64,000 bases of DNA from Algibacter pacificus. Its GTDB lineage: Bacteria > Bacteroidota > Bacteroidia > Flavobacteriales > Flavobacteriaceae. The position numbers were made by a program, and so were the translations under genes. The DNA lies in the NCBI RefSeq assembly GCF_008033385.1, contig NZ_VOGY01000004.1:310001-374000 (forward strand), written 5' to 3'. Below, in pieces: positions 1 through 8,436 of the stretch (positions within the stretch are counted from its first letter, which is position 1; every line of letters starts with the position of its first letter). Under the pieces are notes generated by a model that was given only the letters and a program-made list of their open reading frames with translations, did no database searches and had not been told where the DNA came from.

Positions 1-531
1 CGCAAATGGCTTCATGAAAATTATAAAAATTATAAAGGAATACATTTAATATTTTATAAAGTTGAAAACAAAGAAGCTTCTATGCGTTGGGAAGATGCCG
101 TAAAAGTAGCGCTTTGCTATGGTTGGATAGATTCTACCGTAAAAAGTTTAGGAAACGGAAAGCGCCGACAATACTTTTCACCAAGAAACCCTAAAAGCGT
201 TTGGAGTGCACTTAATAAAACATATATTGAAACCCTTTTAAAGGAGAATTTAATGCATAATTCGGGGTTAAAAACCATAGAAATAGCTAAAAAAAATGGT
301 AGCTGGACGGCTCTGGATAATGTTGAAAAAGGCATTATTCCAGATGAATTACAACGCGCGTTTCATAAAAACCCTCAAGCTTTTGAAAACTATAATAATT
401 TTGCACCATCCTATAAAAAAGGGTATTTATACTGGTTAAACCAAGCCAAACGAGAAGCCACTATAAAAAAACGCATAACTGAAATTATTCAGTTATGCGC
501 TAATAATATTAAAAGTAGAGATACTAGATAG
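1..531 (+). CDS. YdeI/OmpD-associated family protein, 5'-truncated
   Basis: The frame is open from the first base of the window, so the 5' end lies outside it; an internal ATG at 82 is not the real start. The visible 176 residues contain the WEDAVKVALCYGWIDS segment followed by a basic GKRRQYFSPR stretch and a C-terminal half rich in Lys and Tyr, the pattern I associate with the YdeI/OmpD-associated (YdhG-like) family. No enzymatic activity is established for this family that I can apply here. The next gene is on the opposite strand only 14 bp away, so the two genes converge. Family call is fairly sure, function unknown. Confidence 0.75.
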   Translation, partial: RKWLHENYKNYKGIHLIFYKVENKEASMRWEDAVKVALCYGWIDSTVKSLGNGKRRQYFSPRNPKSVWSALNKTYIETLLKENLMHNSGLKTIEIAKKNGSWTALDNVEKGIIPDELQRAFHKNPQAFENYNNFAPSYKKGYLYWLNQAKREATIKKRITEIIQLCANNIKSRDTR

Positions 532-545
532 CCTTAGGCTTTATC

Positions 546-1826
546 TTAATAAAATAAATTAGACTCCATAGTTCGCTGGTTAATAGAACTAGTAAACACC
601 TGCAGCATGCGTTTTGCTATACCTGTCCAACCAAAATTACGTCGTGCAAAACGAGCACCTTCTACAGATAGTTCATTACGCATTTTAGGATACAATAAAG
701 GCATAGCCATCATAGCACCAAATTCAACAGGTCTATGCGGATCGGCAAACAAAGCCTGATTTCCAAAATCTATTAAATCGTACAATCCGCCATGCACAGT
801 AACAACACTTGGCGTACCACAGGCCATAGCTTCAATAGCTACCATACCAAAAGGTTCGTAACGCGATGGCATAACAAAAATATTAGCCGCACGGTATACA
901 TTGGCTAAATCTTCATCTGCTATATAATTTTTCCAGGTTATTTTATCTAAAACACCTAATTCTTTGGCTAGCTTTTTTAGACCAGCAACCCCTTTATCAT
1001 CTTGCTCAGACTGATCGCCACCAATGGCAGCCACTAATCGCGCTTCTGGACAAAGTTCAAAAACTGTTGGTAGCGCTCTAATAAGTAAATCGTACCCCTT
1101 ATTATGTGCCATTCTTCCTAAGGCTAAAATATCGGTAGGTTGTATATCATATTTAGCTCGAATTTTATCATTCTCTTTTGTTGGAACAGGGTAAAATCTG
1201 TTTTCATCAATTCCGGGAGGAATCATGGTGCAATTTCTAGAAAGCACATCATATTGCTGGGTTAATAAATCAACTTGCGGCAAAGTTGTTGCTACAATAT
1301 GATTACACATTTGATAAACAAAATATTCCTTTCTAATACGTTCTTTAAACCTATAGGTCTTTTCCATTTCCTTTTCATCCATATCGCTTCCCATACTGTG
1401 TTGTTTCCACCACCCTAAAGAATGCGGTGTATGTACGTGAGACACCCCTAGTTCTTCGGCTATTTTTTGTCCAGCCCAACCAGCATCCCAGTAATGAGAA
1501 TAAACAACATCATATTTTTTGTTATTCTTTTTTATTGCCGCCAAAGTATTGGTTACAAAAGCTTTAAGATGATCGTGCATATCCTCTTTTCTAATAAACT
1601 TTTTTCCTCCAAAAGGAATACGCCATACACTATAATTTTCGTGTACATGATCATATTCAGGTTGATTTTCAAACTGTCGTGTTACTAAATCGACACGTTT
1701 ACCTAATCTACTAAAACGTTCTGCTAACTCTAGAACATAAACGACTTGGCCGCCCGTATCTGGTTTACCTAATTCCGGATTGGCTGCTACATATCCATGT
1801 AAAGAGATCATTAAAATTGACTTCAT
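546..1826 (-). CDS. GT4 glycosyltransferase, sucrose-/mannosylfructose-phosphate synthase-like
   Basis: A GT-B fold retaining glycosyltransferase of 426 residues. The N-terminus (ISLHGYVAA, then PDTGGQVVYVLELA at residues 22-35) is the donor/acceptor loop typical of the sucrose-phosphate synthase and mannosylfructose-phosphate synthase (MfpsA) group, and the C-terminal domain has the E-x7-E motif EPFGMVAIE of GT4 enzymes. The family transfers glucose or mannose from a nucleotide sugar to fructose-6-phosphate. It lies 21 bp downstream of a HAD phosphatase of the matching type on the same strand, so the pair could make and dephosphorylate a sucrose-like disaccharide, probably a compatible solute. 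Whether the donor is UDP-glucose or GDP-mannose cannot be read from the sequence. Confidence 0.85.
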   Translation of the reverse strand: MKSILMISLHGYVAANPELGKPDTGGQVVYVLELAERFSRLGKRVDLVTRQFENQPEYDHVHENYSVWRIPFGGKKFIRKEDMHDHLKAFVTNTLAAIKKNNKKYDVVYSHYWDAGWAGQKIAEELGVSHVHTPHSLGWWKQHSMGSDMDEKEMEKTYRFKERIRKEYFVYQMCNHIVATTLPQVDLLTQQYDVLSRNCTMIPPGIDENRFYPVPTKENDKIRAKYDIQPTDILALGRMAHNKGYDLLIRALPTVFELCPEARLVAAIGGDQSEQDDKGVAGLKKLAKELGVLDKITWKNYIADEDLANVYRAANIFVMPSRYEPFGMVAIEAMACGTPSVVTVHGGLYDLIDFGNQALFADPHRPVEFGAMMAMPLLYPKMRNELSVEGARFARRNFGWTGIAKRMLQVFTSSINQRTMESNLFY

Positions 1827-1847
1827 AATTTTATCGTTTTTAGTTTA

Positions 1848-3935
1848 TTATTTCTTAATTATTTTTAAATCGTGACAAGCAGAAATGTATTGCGCTGCAG
1901 ACCATGCTTGATAGGCTTTTCCCATAGCTTTTCCCGATATACCATGTGCCCATTCATTAAACTCCCATTCTTCATTTAAACCTTCCTTATTAATTAATGC
2001 CAATTTATGCAACTCGGAAATGGCCATGTCTCTAAAACCAAGTTTCCCTATAAATTTAACCCAAAAACCACCTACAAAAGGCCAAATTCCGCCGTTATGA
2101 TAATGGTTTGGTAAATTCAATAAATTAACTGTGTAGTACGATTTCCAGTCGGGATCTCCGGGTGTTACCACAGGGTATACATTAGATACTGGAAAAGGGT
2201 CGTTAACCCCAACGCCCAACATAAATTTAAATGTTTGATGCGCCTTTTCCGAGTCTACAGTGCCAAATAAAAAAGCTAAAACGTTACCAAAAACATCACA
2301 ACGCCAACTAAAATCGAATGGTGTAGTTTGCTGAATTAAATAAGGCGTATCACCCAATGTAAACTGACGTTCGGCAAATGAAACCGATTGAAATAATTTT
2401 TGTTGTGTAGAAGGCCAAAAATTTTGCAATATTTCTTTCTTAATCACTTGAGACCAACGAATATATTCTCCTGCTTCATCATAATCACCAAGCATTTCAA
2501 GCATTCTACCAAAACACACATTAGAGCGGTACCAGAGAATTTCATCATACAAAATATTGTAACTTCCGCCAAATAAATCGGTCCAATCTCCTGCTTCGGG
2601 TATTTCTAATAAAGCATCATTATTACTATCATGAGCGCCAAGCCAACGCATGGTTTCTTTGATATCGGAAATGTATTTACGTAAAAACTTGATATCTTTA
2701 GTTACATTTACATATTCGTAAAAAGCAATAACTACCCAAATACCACTATCTATGGAGCAAATTCCCCCTACTCCCGAGTAATCGGGTTGTTTATCTTTTA
2801 AACGAACATTGGAAGGTATTTGTCCGTTTCTGGAACTATTCTCGATTAAGGTGACTAAAGTTTGCCTTTGACATTGATGAATTTCTTCATCATCCACTAA
2901 TGCTAAAGAGCCAATAACCGTAATAGCACCATCTCTTGCCCAAACGCTGTGATAATTTTCATCGGTTCCGTTAGTCACATTATCTTTAATAGAACAAGCC
3001 GAAAAACCAAGTGGTGTAATATTCTTTTTTAAAGCAATGATGGCTTTCTCATAACCTTCAAGTATGATATCTAATTTTTCTTTATCATCCTCAGATGCTA
3101 TACTAATTAATTCTTGCTGAATAATATAATCGTCTGTATGGTCTGTATTACTTTCAACTATGGCTTCTTCAGGTAACACCCCATAATATACTAAGCCTTC
3201 AATTACGCCATCACCATAATCCTTTTCGGCATGATAAATTTGTCTATATTTAGTATATTTATAAAGTTCTTCATGGGCATTAGCAACCACTATACCTTTG
3301 ATGTCCTCCATATCGAACATCGCAGAATCATTACCACTATCCCCTGCTACTAAGGCTTGCGAAGCGCTTAAATTGAGTTTTTTTAGTAGCCACTGTAAGG
3401 CATTACCCTTATTGGCCCATTTAGGAAGAATATCTAAATATTGTTCTTGCGAATACACTACATTAATATCCATATTGGCTTTAACAAAAATATTTTCAAT
3501 TTCTGAAATAACGGCATCGGAAGCATTGTGAAAATAATAACTGCGCTTATAGTCGTGTTGATATTTACTAGGTTGTTCGTTAATAGGTCCGTCAATATTT
3601 TGGATAATTTCTTCTACCAGTTCTAAATTCCAACCATCGTCTAAAACATCATTAAATTCTTTAACTACGCATTTTTTGTTATAGTCGTAAATATGAGTTC
3701 CTACGCCAGAAATAATATAATCGGGTTTTGGTAATGTTCCTTTTTGAATTAAGTTTATAACATCATCAACTAAACGTCCTGTATTATAAGCAAGAAGTGC
3801 TTTTTGTCCCGATTTATAAGTTTGCCATATTTTACGAAAGTTACTTTTATGTGTATTGAACTCTATAAGTGTGTTATCTATATCAAAAGACAGTAGCCTA
3901 ATATCATGCTGAATTTTATCTGTAGTACCTCCCAT
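1848..3935 (-). CDS. HAD-IIB sugar-phosphate phosphatase fused to a glycosidase-like (alpha/alpha)6 domain
   Basis: A 695-residue two-domain protein. Residues about 12-255 form a HAD-IIB phosphatase of the sucrose/mannosylfructose-phosphate phosphatase type: nucleophile motif FDIDNTL (Asp18, Asp20) and metal motif GDSGNDSAMF near residue 200. Residues about 275-690 look like an (alpha/alpha)6-barrel glycosidase (amylo-alpha-1,6-glucosidase or GH100-like), with VWARDGAI, PEAGDWTDLFGG and NHYHNGGIWPFVGGFW segments. The usual stand-alone phosphatase is about 250 residues, so this is a true fusion. It precedes the synthase-like glycosyltransferase in one transcription unit. Phosphatase assignment is solid; the barrel's substrate is unknown, and it may hydrolyse the product of the pathway or modify it. 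Confidence 0.82.
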   Translation of the reverse strand: MGGTTDKIQHDIRLLSFDIDNTLIEFNTHKSNFRKIWQTYKSGQKALLAYNTGRLVDDVINLIQKGTLPKPDYIISGVGTHIYDYNKKCVVKEFNDVLDDGWNLELVEEIIQNIDGPINEQPSKYQHDYKRSYYFHNASDAVISEIENIFVKANMDINVVYSQEQYLDILPKWANKGNALQWLLKKLNLSASQALVAGDSGNDSAMFDMEDIKGIVVANAHEELYKYTKYRQIYHAEKDYGDGVIEGLVYYGVLPEEAIVESNTDHTDDYIIQQELISIASEDDKEKLDIILEGYEKAIIALKKNITPLGFSACSIKDNVTNGTDENYHSVWARDGAITVIGSLALVDDEEIHQCQRQTLVTLIENSSRNGQIPSNVRLKDKQPDYSGVGGICSIDSGIWVVIAFYEYVNVTKDIKFLRKYISDIKETMRWLGAHDSNNDALLEIPEAGDWTDLFGGSYNILYDEILWYRSNVCFGRMLEMLGDYDEAGEYIRWSQVIKKEILQNFWPSTQQKLFQSVSFAERQFTLGDTPYLIQQTTPFDFSWRCDVFGNVLAFLFGTVDSEKAHQTFKFMLGVGVNDPFPVSNVYPVVTPGDPDWKSYYTVNLLNLPNHYHNGGIWPFVGGFWVKFIGKLGFRDMAISELHKLALINKEGLNEEWEFNEWAHGISGKAMGKAYQAWSAAQYISACHDLKIIKK

Positions 3936-4298
3936 AAAAATTTAAAAAATTTAGATTATTAGTGTTTTTAACTCGTTTTTTGTTTAAAATAGCTGTTTTT
4001 TGACGAAAAAACAAAGAAAACGTCTCAATTAAAAAAGTTTTCTAAATATATTATCTATTACGTAATTCGATAAGAAATCTAAAAAACAAGGCTATTTATT
4101 TTGCGCATTTGATAATACGGTTAAACCAAAAAGACTGTAAGAAAAATGCTTTCTTACAGTCTTTTTTTAATGTTTTTTTTATTTAGCTCAGTAACTTTTT
4201 TATAAAAAGATTACCTATAAAATTAAAATATACCAGCCCCAAACAAACTTGGTAATTCATATGTTATAAAGGCACAACAAAATTAATACATCACCCTC
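3936..4298. other. Intergenic region with promoter area and terminator
   Basis: AT-rich gap between the FNR-like gene and the HAD fusion gene, both read leftwards. The left part must hold the promoter of the HAD/glycosyltransferase unit, but I find no convincing TTG-N19-TAnnTTTG pair on that strand. The only clear element is the hairpin listed separately. I see no small ORF of interest. Confidence 0.5.
4130..4167 (-). terminator. Intrinsic terminator of the usp-fnr unit
   Basis: A perfect 14-bp stem (AAGACTGTAAGAAA paired with TTTCTTACAGTCTT) closes a 5-base loop. On the minus strand it is followed by five T residues, on the plus strand by seven, so it can work in both directions. It sits 130 bp past the stop of the FNR-like gene, which reads towards it. 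Confidence 0.85.
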
Positions 4299-4976
4299 CT
4301 ATTCAACCCTTTTTAATCCTGCCAAATCTTCAATTTTAATATACTTTCCTTTTGTAGAAATTAGATTTTCCTTTTTAAACTGAGAAATAATACGAATGGC
4401 AGACTCTGTTGCGGTACCCACAATATTAGCATAATCTTCGCGTGATAATAAAACGCTAAGGGTACCATCGGCATTAACGCCAAAACTATTTTGAAGATAA
4501 ATTAAAACATCGGCAAGCCTTTTTCTTACGGTTTTTTGAGCCATATTTACAATAATATTATCCGATTCTCTTAAATCTCTTGCCATCACTTTTAGCACAT
4601 CTAAAGAAAACTTAAGGTTATTTTCAAGATCTGCCATAATTTCATTTTTTGGAATAAAGCATACTTCCATATCACATAAGGCCACGGCCTGTAAATTGGA
4701 GCACTCGTCTGTTATTAGCGAACGTTGGCCTAGCAACTGGCCTTTTACAACCATTTTTACAATTTGATCTTTTCCGTTTTCACTGAGTTTGGATAATTTA
4801 CATATACCATTTTTAATGCAATATACCCCATTAATAACTTCACCTTCTTCAAAAATAACTTCGCCTTTTTTTATTTTTCTAGAGGTTTTACATTCCGAAA
4901 TACGCATTAACTCATCTTTAGATAAAGTCTTCATTGAATTAAATTGTTTAATTATACATTGTTCACATTTTCCCAT
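4299..4976 (-). CDS. Crp/Fnr-family transcription regulator, FNR-like
   Basis: A 225-residue cNMP-binding-fold regulator with a C-terminal HTH_Crp. Cysteines C4 and C7 (CEQC) align with FNR C20/C23, and C106 in MEVCFIP aligns with FNR C122. The position of FNR C29 is Asn13, so a canonical [4Fe-4S] ligand set is incomplete; C29 or C53/C59 might replace it. The recognition helix ATESAIR has Glu191 and Arg195, the pair that reads TGA in CRP/FNR, but lacks the FNR serine. It is 36 bp downstream of a universal stress protein gene and very likely cotranscribed from the ATGAY-N4-RTCAT promoter, so it is probably autoregulated. An oxygen or redox sensing role is inferred from cysteines and context. 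Confidence 0.88.
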   Translation of the reverse strand: MGKCEQCIIKQFNSMKTLSKDELMRISECKTSRKIKKGEVIFEEGEVINGVYCIKNGICKLSKLSENGKDQIVKMVVKGQLLGQRSLITDECSNLQAVALCDMEVCFIPKNEIMADLENNLKFSLDVLKVMARDLRESDNIIVNMAQKTVRKRLADVLIYLQNSFGVNADGTLSVLLSREDYANIVGTATESAIRIISQFKKENLISTKGKYIKIEDLAGLKRVE

Positions 4977-5012
4977 ACCGATTTGAGGTTTAATTCTATT
5001 TAAAATATCCTT

Positions 5013-5852
5013 TTAATGTAAAACTAGAAAAGGAACATCTGTATAATAACTTACTTTTGGAGTTGTAGGGTGAAATAAAATTTTCTGAAAATAGTTTAAA
5101 TTTTTTGCCAACATCGCAATTAAATTAATTTTATTTTTTTCAACAAAATCCTGCATGGCAATTTCAATATGATTATTAGTTAAGAAATGAAAACTATGCT
5201 CTTGGTTATTAAAATAATCATCTAGAAATTCTTTGTTCTTTTTTTGATCTTCATTTAAATCTGCCTTACTATTATTAATATGGAGTGCTCTTACTGCGGC
5301 GTGATTTTCTTCCACAATATCTGCCATGGGCTGCAAGGTTTCAGAATGATAAAAAAAAGAAAAATCTGTTGGAAAGGCTATTTCTTTTAGGTTTATATAT
5401 TTGGCATTTTCTGGAATAACTAAGGTGTTACATTTTACTTTTGTAATAACATTTCCTGTATTACTGCCAACAGCCAAATTATGGATATTAGACGCCCCTC
5501 TAGTCCCCATAACAATAAAATCTATTTTTTTTTGTTCCACATGTTTTCTAATAGAATTTATTAAAAAATTTTCATCTATAACAGGATAAAATTTATGGTT
5601 TTCATTAAAACAAGAACTCTTAATAATTCGTTCTATGGTGTCGTGTAATCTTTTTTTTGAAGTATTGCCTAAAACATTAGAAACTTCGGTTTCTCCTATA
5701 TTGGCCATTACTTCTGTATATTTTGGACTTACAGAAGTATCTATGTGCAGTATGTAAAAATTACAAGACGACTTACCGAAAAACTGGAGCGCATACTCTA
5801 TGGCATTCCATGCATTTTCAGAAAAATCGGTAGGTATTAAAATATTTTTCAT
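5013..5852 (-). CDS. Universal stress protein, tandem UspA domains
   Basis: A 279-residue protein starting MKNILIPTDFSENAWNAIEYAL, a standard UspA beginning. The first domain ends in the ATP-binding-type signature GTRGASNIHNLAVGSNTGNVI (about residues 117-137). The second domain (about 150-279) has the fold pattern but no intact G-x2-G-x9-G-(S/T) loop, so it is probably degenerate. It is the first gene of a unit with the FNR-like regulator and has an FNR-type site at its promoter. This matches the known linkage of Usp proteins with low-oxygen regulons, but no biochemical role is shown. Confidence 0.88.
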   Translation of the reverse strand: MKNILIPTDFSENAWNAIEYALQFFGKSSCNFYILHIDTSVSPKYTEVMANIGETEVSNVLGNTSKKRLHDTIERIIKSSCFNENHKFYPVIDENFLINSIRKHVEQKKIDFIVMGTRGASNIHNLAVGSNTGNVITKVKCNTLVIPENAKYINLKEIAFPTDFSFFYHSETLQPMADIVEENHAAVRALHINNSKADLNEDQKKNKEFLDDYFNNQEHSFHFLTNNHIEIAMQDFVEKNKINLIAMLAKNLNYFQKILFHPTTPKVSYYTDVPFLVLH

Positions 5853-5871
5853 GTTTGTTTACTTCTGAATA

Positions 5872-5915
5872 CAAAAGTAAACGCATGATATTTAAAGAAA
5901 TATGACCAAAATCAT
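5872..5915 (-). promoter_or_regulatory. FNR-type site plus -7 element of the usp-fnr unit
   Basis: Read on the minus strand: the palindrome ATGATTTTGGTCAT (5915-5902), then exactly 22 nt, then TACTTTTG (5879-5872), a perfect TAnnTTTG -7 element. Start codon follows 19 nt after the box. The palindrome centre falls near -41.5. The unit includes the FNR-like regulator gene, which suggests autoregulation. Confidence 0.8.
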
Positions 5916-5937
5916 AAATCTTCATTATCGCTATATT

Positions 5938-6987
5938 TTAATGCATATCCTGGAGTTTATTAAGGTCTAAAATTTTAATATTCCGACCTTCAATTTCAAT
6001 AAGTCCACTGTCTTTAAAACTGGATAAGGTTCTAATTAAGCTTTCGGTTGCTATTCCAGCAACACTAGCCAAATCGTTACGTGAAATTTTAATATTATCT
6101 TCTGGATTTCTATTGAGCTTTTCTGCAAATTTTAAGATGGTATTTGCTGTTCTTTTTTTAACCGAGCTATAGGCCATTTGCAATAAATGCTCTTTAACAT
6201 CGGTGAGGTTTTCTGTTAACAGCTGAATAAGCTCTAGAGTAACTTGATGATTGTTATTAAGCACTTCTTTAAGCGCACTTTTAGTTACTCCTATTAGAAC
6301 CGTTTCTTTTATAGCGGTTGTAGATTCTTGATATGCTGTATTTTGAAGAAATGATGTGTACCCAAATAAGTCGTCTTCTTTATATAATGCTGTTGTTAAA
6401 TCTTTTCCTTTTTCGTCAAATTTATGCGATTTTACTAAGCCTTTGGAAATTAAGTAAACATAATTAGAATTTTGTCCTTCTTCATAAATGGTTTCACCCT
6501 TACCGTATTTAGTAACTTCTCCATTATCATCAAAAAAATTTTTTAAATCGTTAAGTGTTCTAATTTCAGGTTCATTGGTACCACCTTTAGTTTTTTCTTC
6601 GTGCAAATCTTTTAAAATAGAAGCTTTTGCCAGCCTACTTTCTATAGCACTAATGAGTTCTCCTTCATCAAAAGGTTTTGTAATATAATCATCGGCTCCT
6701 AAATCCATGCCTTTTCTTACATCTTTACGCTCTGTTTTTGCCGATAAAAATATAAATGGAATATGTTTTGTAATTTCATTTTTAGATAAAGCTTCTAAAA
6801 CACCGTAACCATCAAGCTCAGGCATCATAATATCGCAAACAATAATGTTAGGTAAATACTTAATTGCCATTTGAACGCCAACCTCTCCGTTTGGAGCTGT
6901 TATCATATCATAATCAGACAATTCAAGTAATTCCGCTGTGTTTTCTCTTAAAACAACATCATCTTCTATCAATAATACTTTATTCAT
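5938..6987 (-). CDS. Response regulator: REC domain fused to a CRP-type sensor and HTH
   Basis: 349 residues in three parts. Residues 1-120 form a receiver with phospho-acceptor Asp52 in IIVCDIMMPELDG, acidic pair Glu8/Asp9/Asp10 and the KPF lysine. Residues about 145-260 form a cNMP-binding fold, and the C-terminus is an HTH_Crp. The recognition helix IATESLIR (Glu315, Arg319) nearly matches that of the neighbouring FNR-like protein. In effect it merges the roles of FixJ (receiver) and FixK (CRP-type activator). Its start overlaps the kinase stop by one base (TAATG), so the two are translationally coupled. It lacks the N-terminal Cys cluster of the FNR-like protein, so its signal is presumably phosphorylation. 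Confidence 0.9.
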   Translation of the reverse strand: MNKVLLIEDDVVLRENTAELLELSDYDMITAPNGEVGVQMAIKYLPNIIVCDIMMPELDGYGVLEALSKNEITKHIPFIFLSAKTERKDVRKGMDLGADDYITKPFDEGELISAIESRLAKASILKDLHEEKTKGGTNEPEIRTLNDLKNFFDDNGEVTKYGKGETIYEEGQNSNYVYLISKGLVKSHKFDEKGKDLTTALYKEDDLFGYTSFLQNTAYQESTTAIKETVLIGVTKSALKEVLNNNHQVTLELIQLLTENLTDVKEHLLQMAYSSVKKRTANTILKFAEKLNRNPEDNIKISRNDLASVAGIATESLIRTLSSFKDSGLIEIEGRNIKILDLNKLQDMH

Positions 6988-8228
6988 TATTCTACTTTAT
7001 TTTGCATTTTTATGGTAAATATACTTCCTTTATTTTCTTCACTTACAAAACTTATAGTTCCTCCTAAGTTTTCTAAATGGCTTTTAACAATATTTAATCC
7101 AATACCTGTTCCTTGCACTAATAGAGCATTCTCTGCCCTAAAATAACGGTTAAATATACTTTTTTGATCTTTAACAGGAATACCCATACCGTTATCTTTT
7201 ATACGAAAATAGGTATGCGTATTATCTTGTTTTACATGAATATCTACAATGGTGTTTTCAGAGGAATATTTTATAGCATTATTAACCAAATTCGATAAGG
7301 CTAATTCTAAAATTTTCTCATCTTGATATAATGAATAATCATCGATGTTTTCTGGATAATTAATTTTTTGCCCGTCTTTTAAAAGCATATTAGCATTGTA
7401 AACCACTTCATTAACTACTTTACTAACCTTAAAGGTAGTAAGTTTATAATTCATTTTTCCGGTTTCCAATTTTTCAATCGATAGAAAATCGTTTAAAATG
7501 TTATTTAAGTAATGTACTTTATCCGAAATAGTTCTTATATGCTTATCTCGCCGTTCCTGCTGTTCGGTTAATTTATATTTACTTAATAGCATAGATGATG
7601 TTAAAATACCACTTAACGGGGTTTTAAACTCATGCGAAACTAAAGACAAAAACTTCGTTTTCAATTCGTTAAGTTCTTTTTCTTTTTTAAGCGCATTACT
7701 AATTCTATTTTGTGCTTCAATACGTTTCTTTATTTCTTGGTCGCGTTGAAGATTTACTATTTTTAACTCTTCAACCATATTACTTAACTCGTTTGTTCGC
7801 TCCTTAACTTTTTGTTCTAACTCGGTATTTAATTCTAACAATTCCAGTTCTTGCCGTTTTCTTATTGTAATATCGATAACGAGCGTCATTATAAAACTTT
7901 CACCATTAATTTCTAAGGGGTTTAATCCAGCCTCTAAAGGAAATATGGTTCCGTCTTGACGTCTTCCGTACAAATCTCTACCACGCCCCATTTTTCGGCT
8001 TTCTTTATTTTTCATAAAACCATCAAAATGACTACCGTGATTTGCATGATAACTTTTTGGTATTAAAATATTGAGGTGCTGATTTAATAAACCTTCCTTA
8101 GTGTACCCAAACATACTTTCGGATGATTTATTTGTTGCCACAATTTTTTGATTCTTGTCTACAACAATAACACCTTCTGAAACAGCTTCAAAAAGTACGT
8201 TAAATACACGATCATTATTTTGGAACAT
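6987..8228 (-). CDS. FixL-like PAS sensor histidine kinase
   Basis: 413 residues: one PAS domain (about 10-130), a coiled coil, HisKA with H-box SLVSHEFKTPLSGIL, and HATPase with N-box NLVNNAIKYS and G-box GTGIGLNIVK. No membrane segment is visible, so it should be cytosolic. In the PAS domain PKSYHANHGSHFDGF aligns without gaps with the haem-binding helix of rhizobial FixL: His64 falls on the proximal haem His200 and Arg84 on the oxygen-responsive Arg220 of Bradyrhizobium FixL. This His is also common in PAS domains that do not bind haem, so oxygen sensing is plausible but unproven. It forms an operon with the REC-CRP regulator and is divergent from ccoI. Confidence 0.88.
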   Translation of the reverse strand: MFQNNDRVFNVLFEAVSEGVIVVDKNQKIVATNKSSESMFGYTKEGLLNQHLNILIPKSYHANHGSHFDGFMKNKESRKMGRGRDLYGRRQDGTIFPLEAGLNPLEINGESFIMTLVIDITIRKRQELELLELNTELEQKVKERTNELSNMVEELKIVNLQRDQEIKKRIEAQNRISNALKKEKELNELKTKFLSLVSHEFKTPLSGILTSSMLLSKYKLTEQQERRDKHIRTISDKVHYLNNILNDFLSIEKLETGKMNYKLTTFKVSKVVNEVVYNANMLLKDGQKINYPENIDDYSLYQDEKILELALSNLVNNAIKYSSENTIVDIHVKQDNTHTYFRIKDNGMGIPVKDQKSIFNRYFRAENALLVQGTGIGLNIVKSHLENLGGTISFVSEENKGSIFTIKMQNKVE

Positions 8229-8366
8229 TGAAAACCTATTTTAAAATTTTAATTTAAATACTAAATTCAGTAACAATTAAAAACAAAATTTCTCTAAATT
8301 GCTTATTTTTATACTGTTTACCTATAATAGATCTAAATTTTTGTTTTTTGTAAAAATAAATAAAAC

Positions 8367-8410
8367 ATGACAAATATCATATTTAAAAGACAGTTGATTT
8401 ATGATTTTTG
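8367..8410 (+). promoter_or_regulatory. FNR-type site plus -7 element of ccoI
   Basis: ATGACAAATATCAT (8367-8380), exactly 22 nt, then GATTTTTG (8403-8410), one mismatch from TAnnTTTG. The start codon of ccoI is 26 nt further on. There is no matching -7 element at the same distance on the other strand, so the site seems to serve ccoI only and not the divergent kinase gene. Confidence 0.75.
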
Positions 8411-8436
8411 TATGAGGTATAAATGAGCAAATTTAA

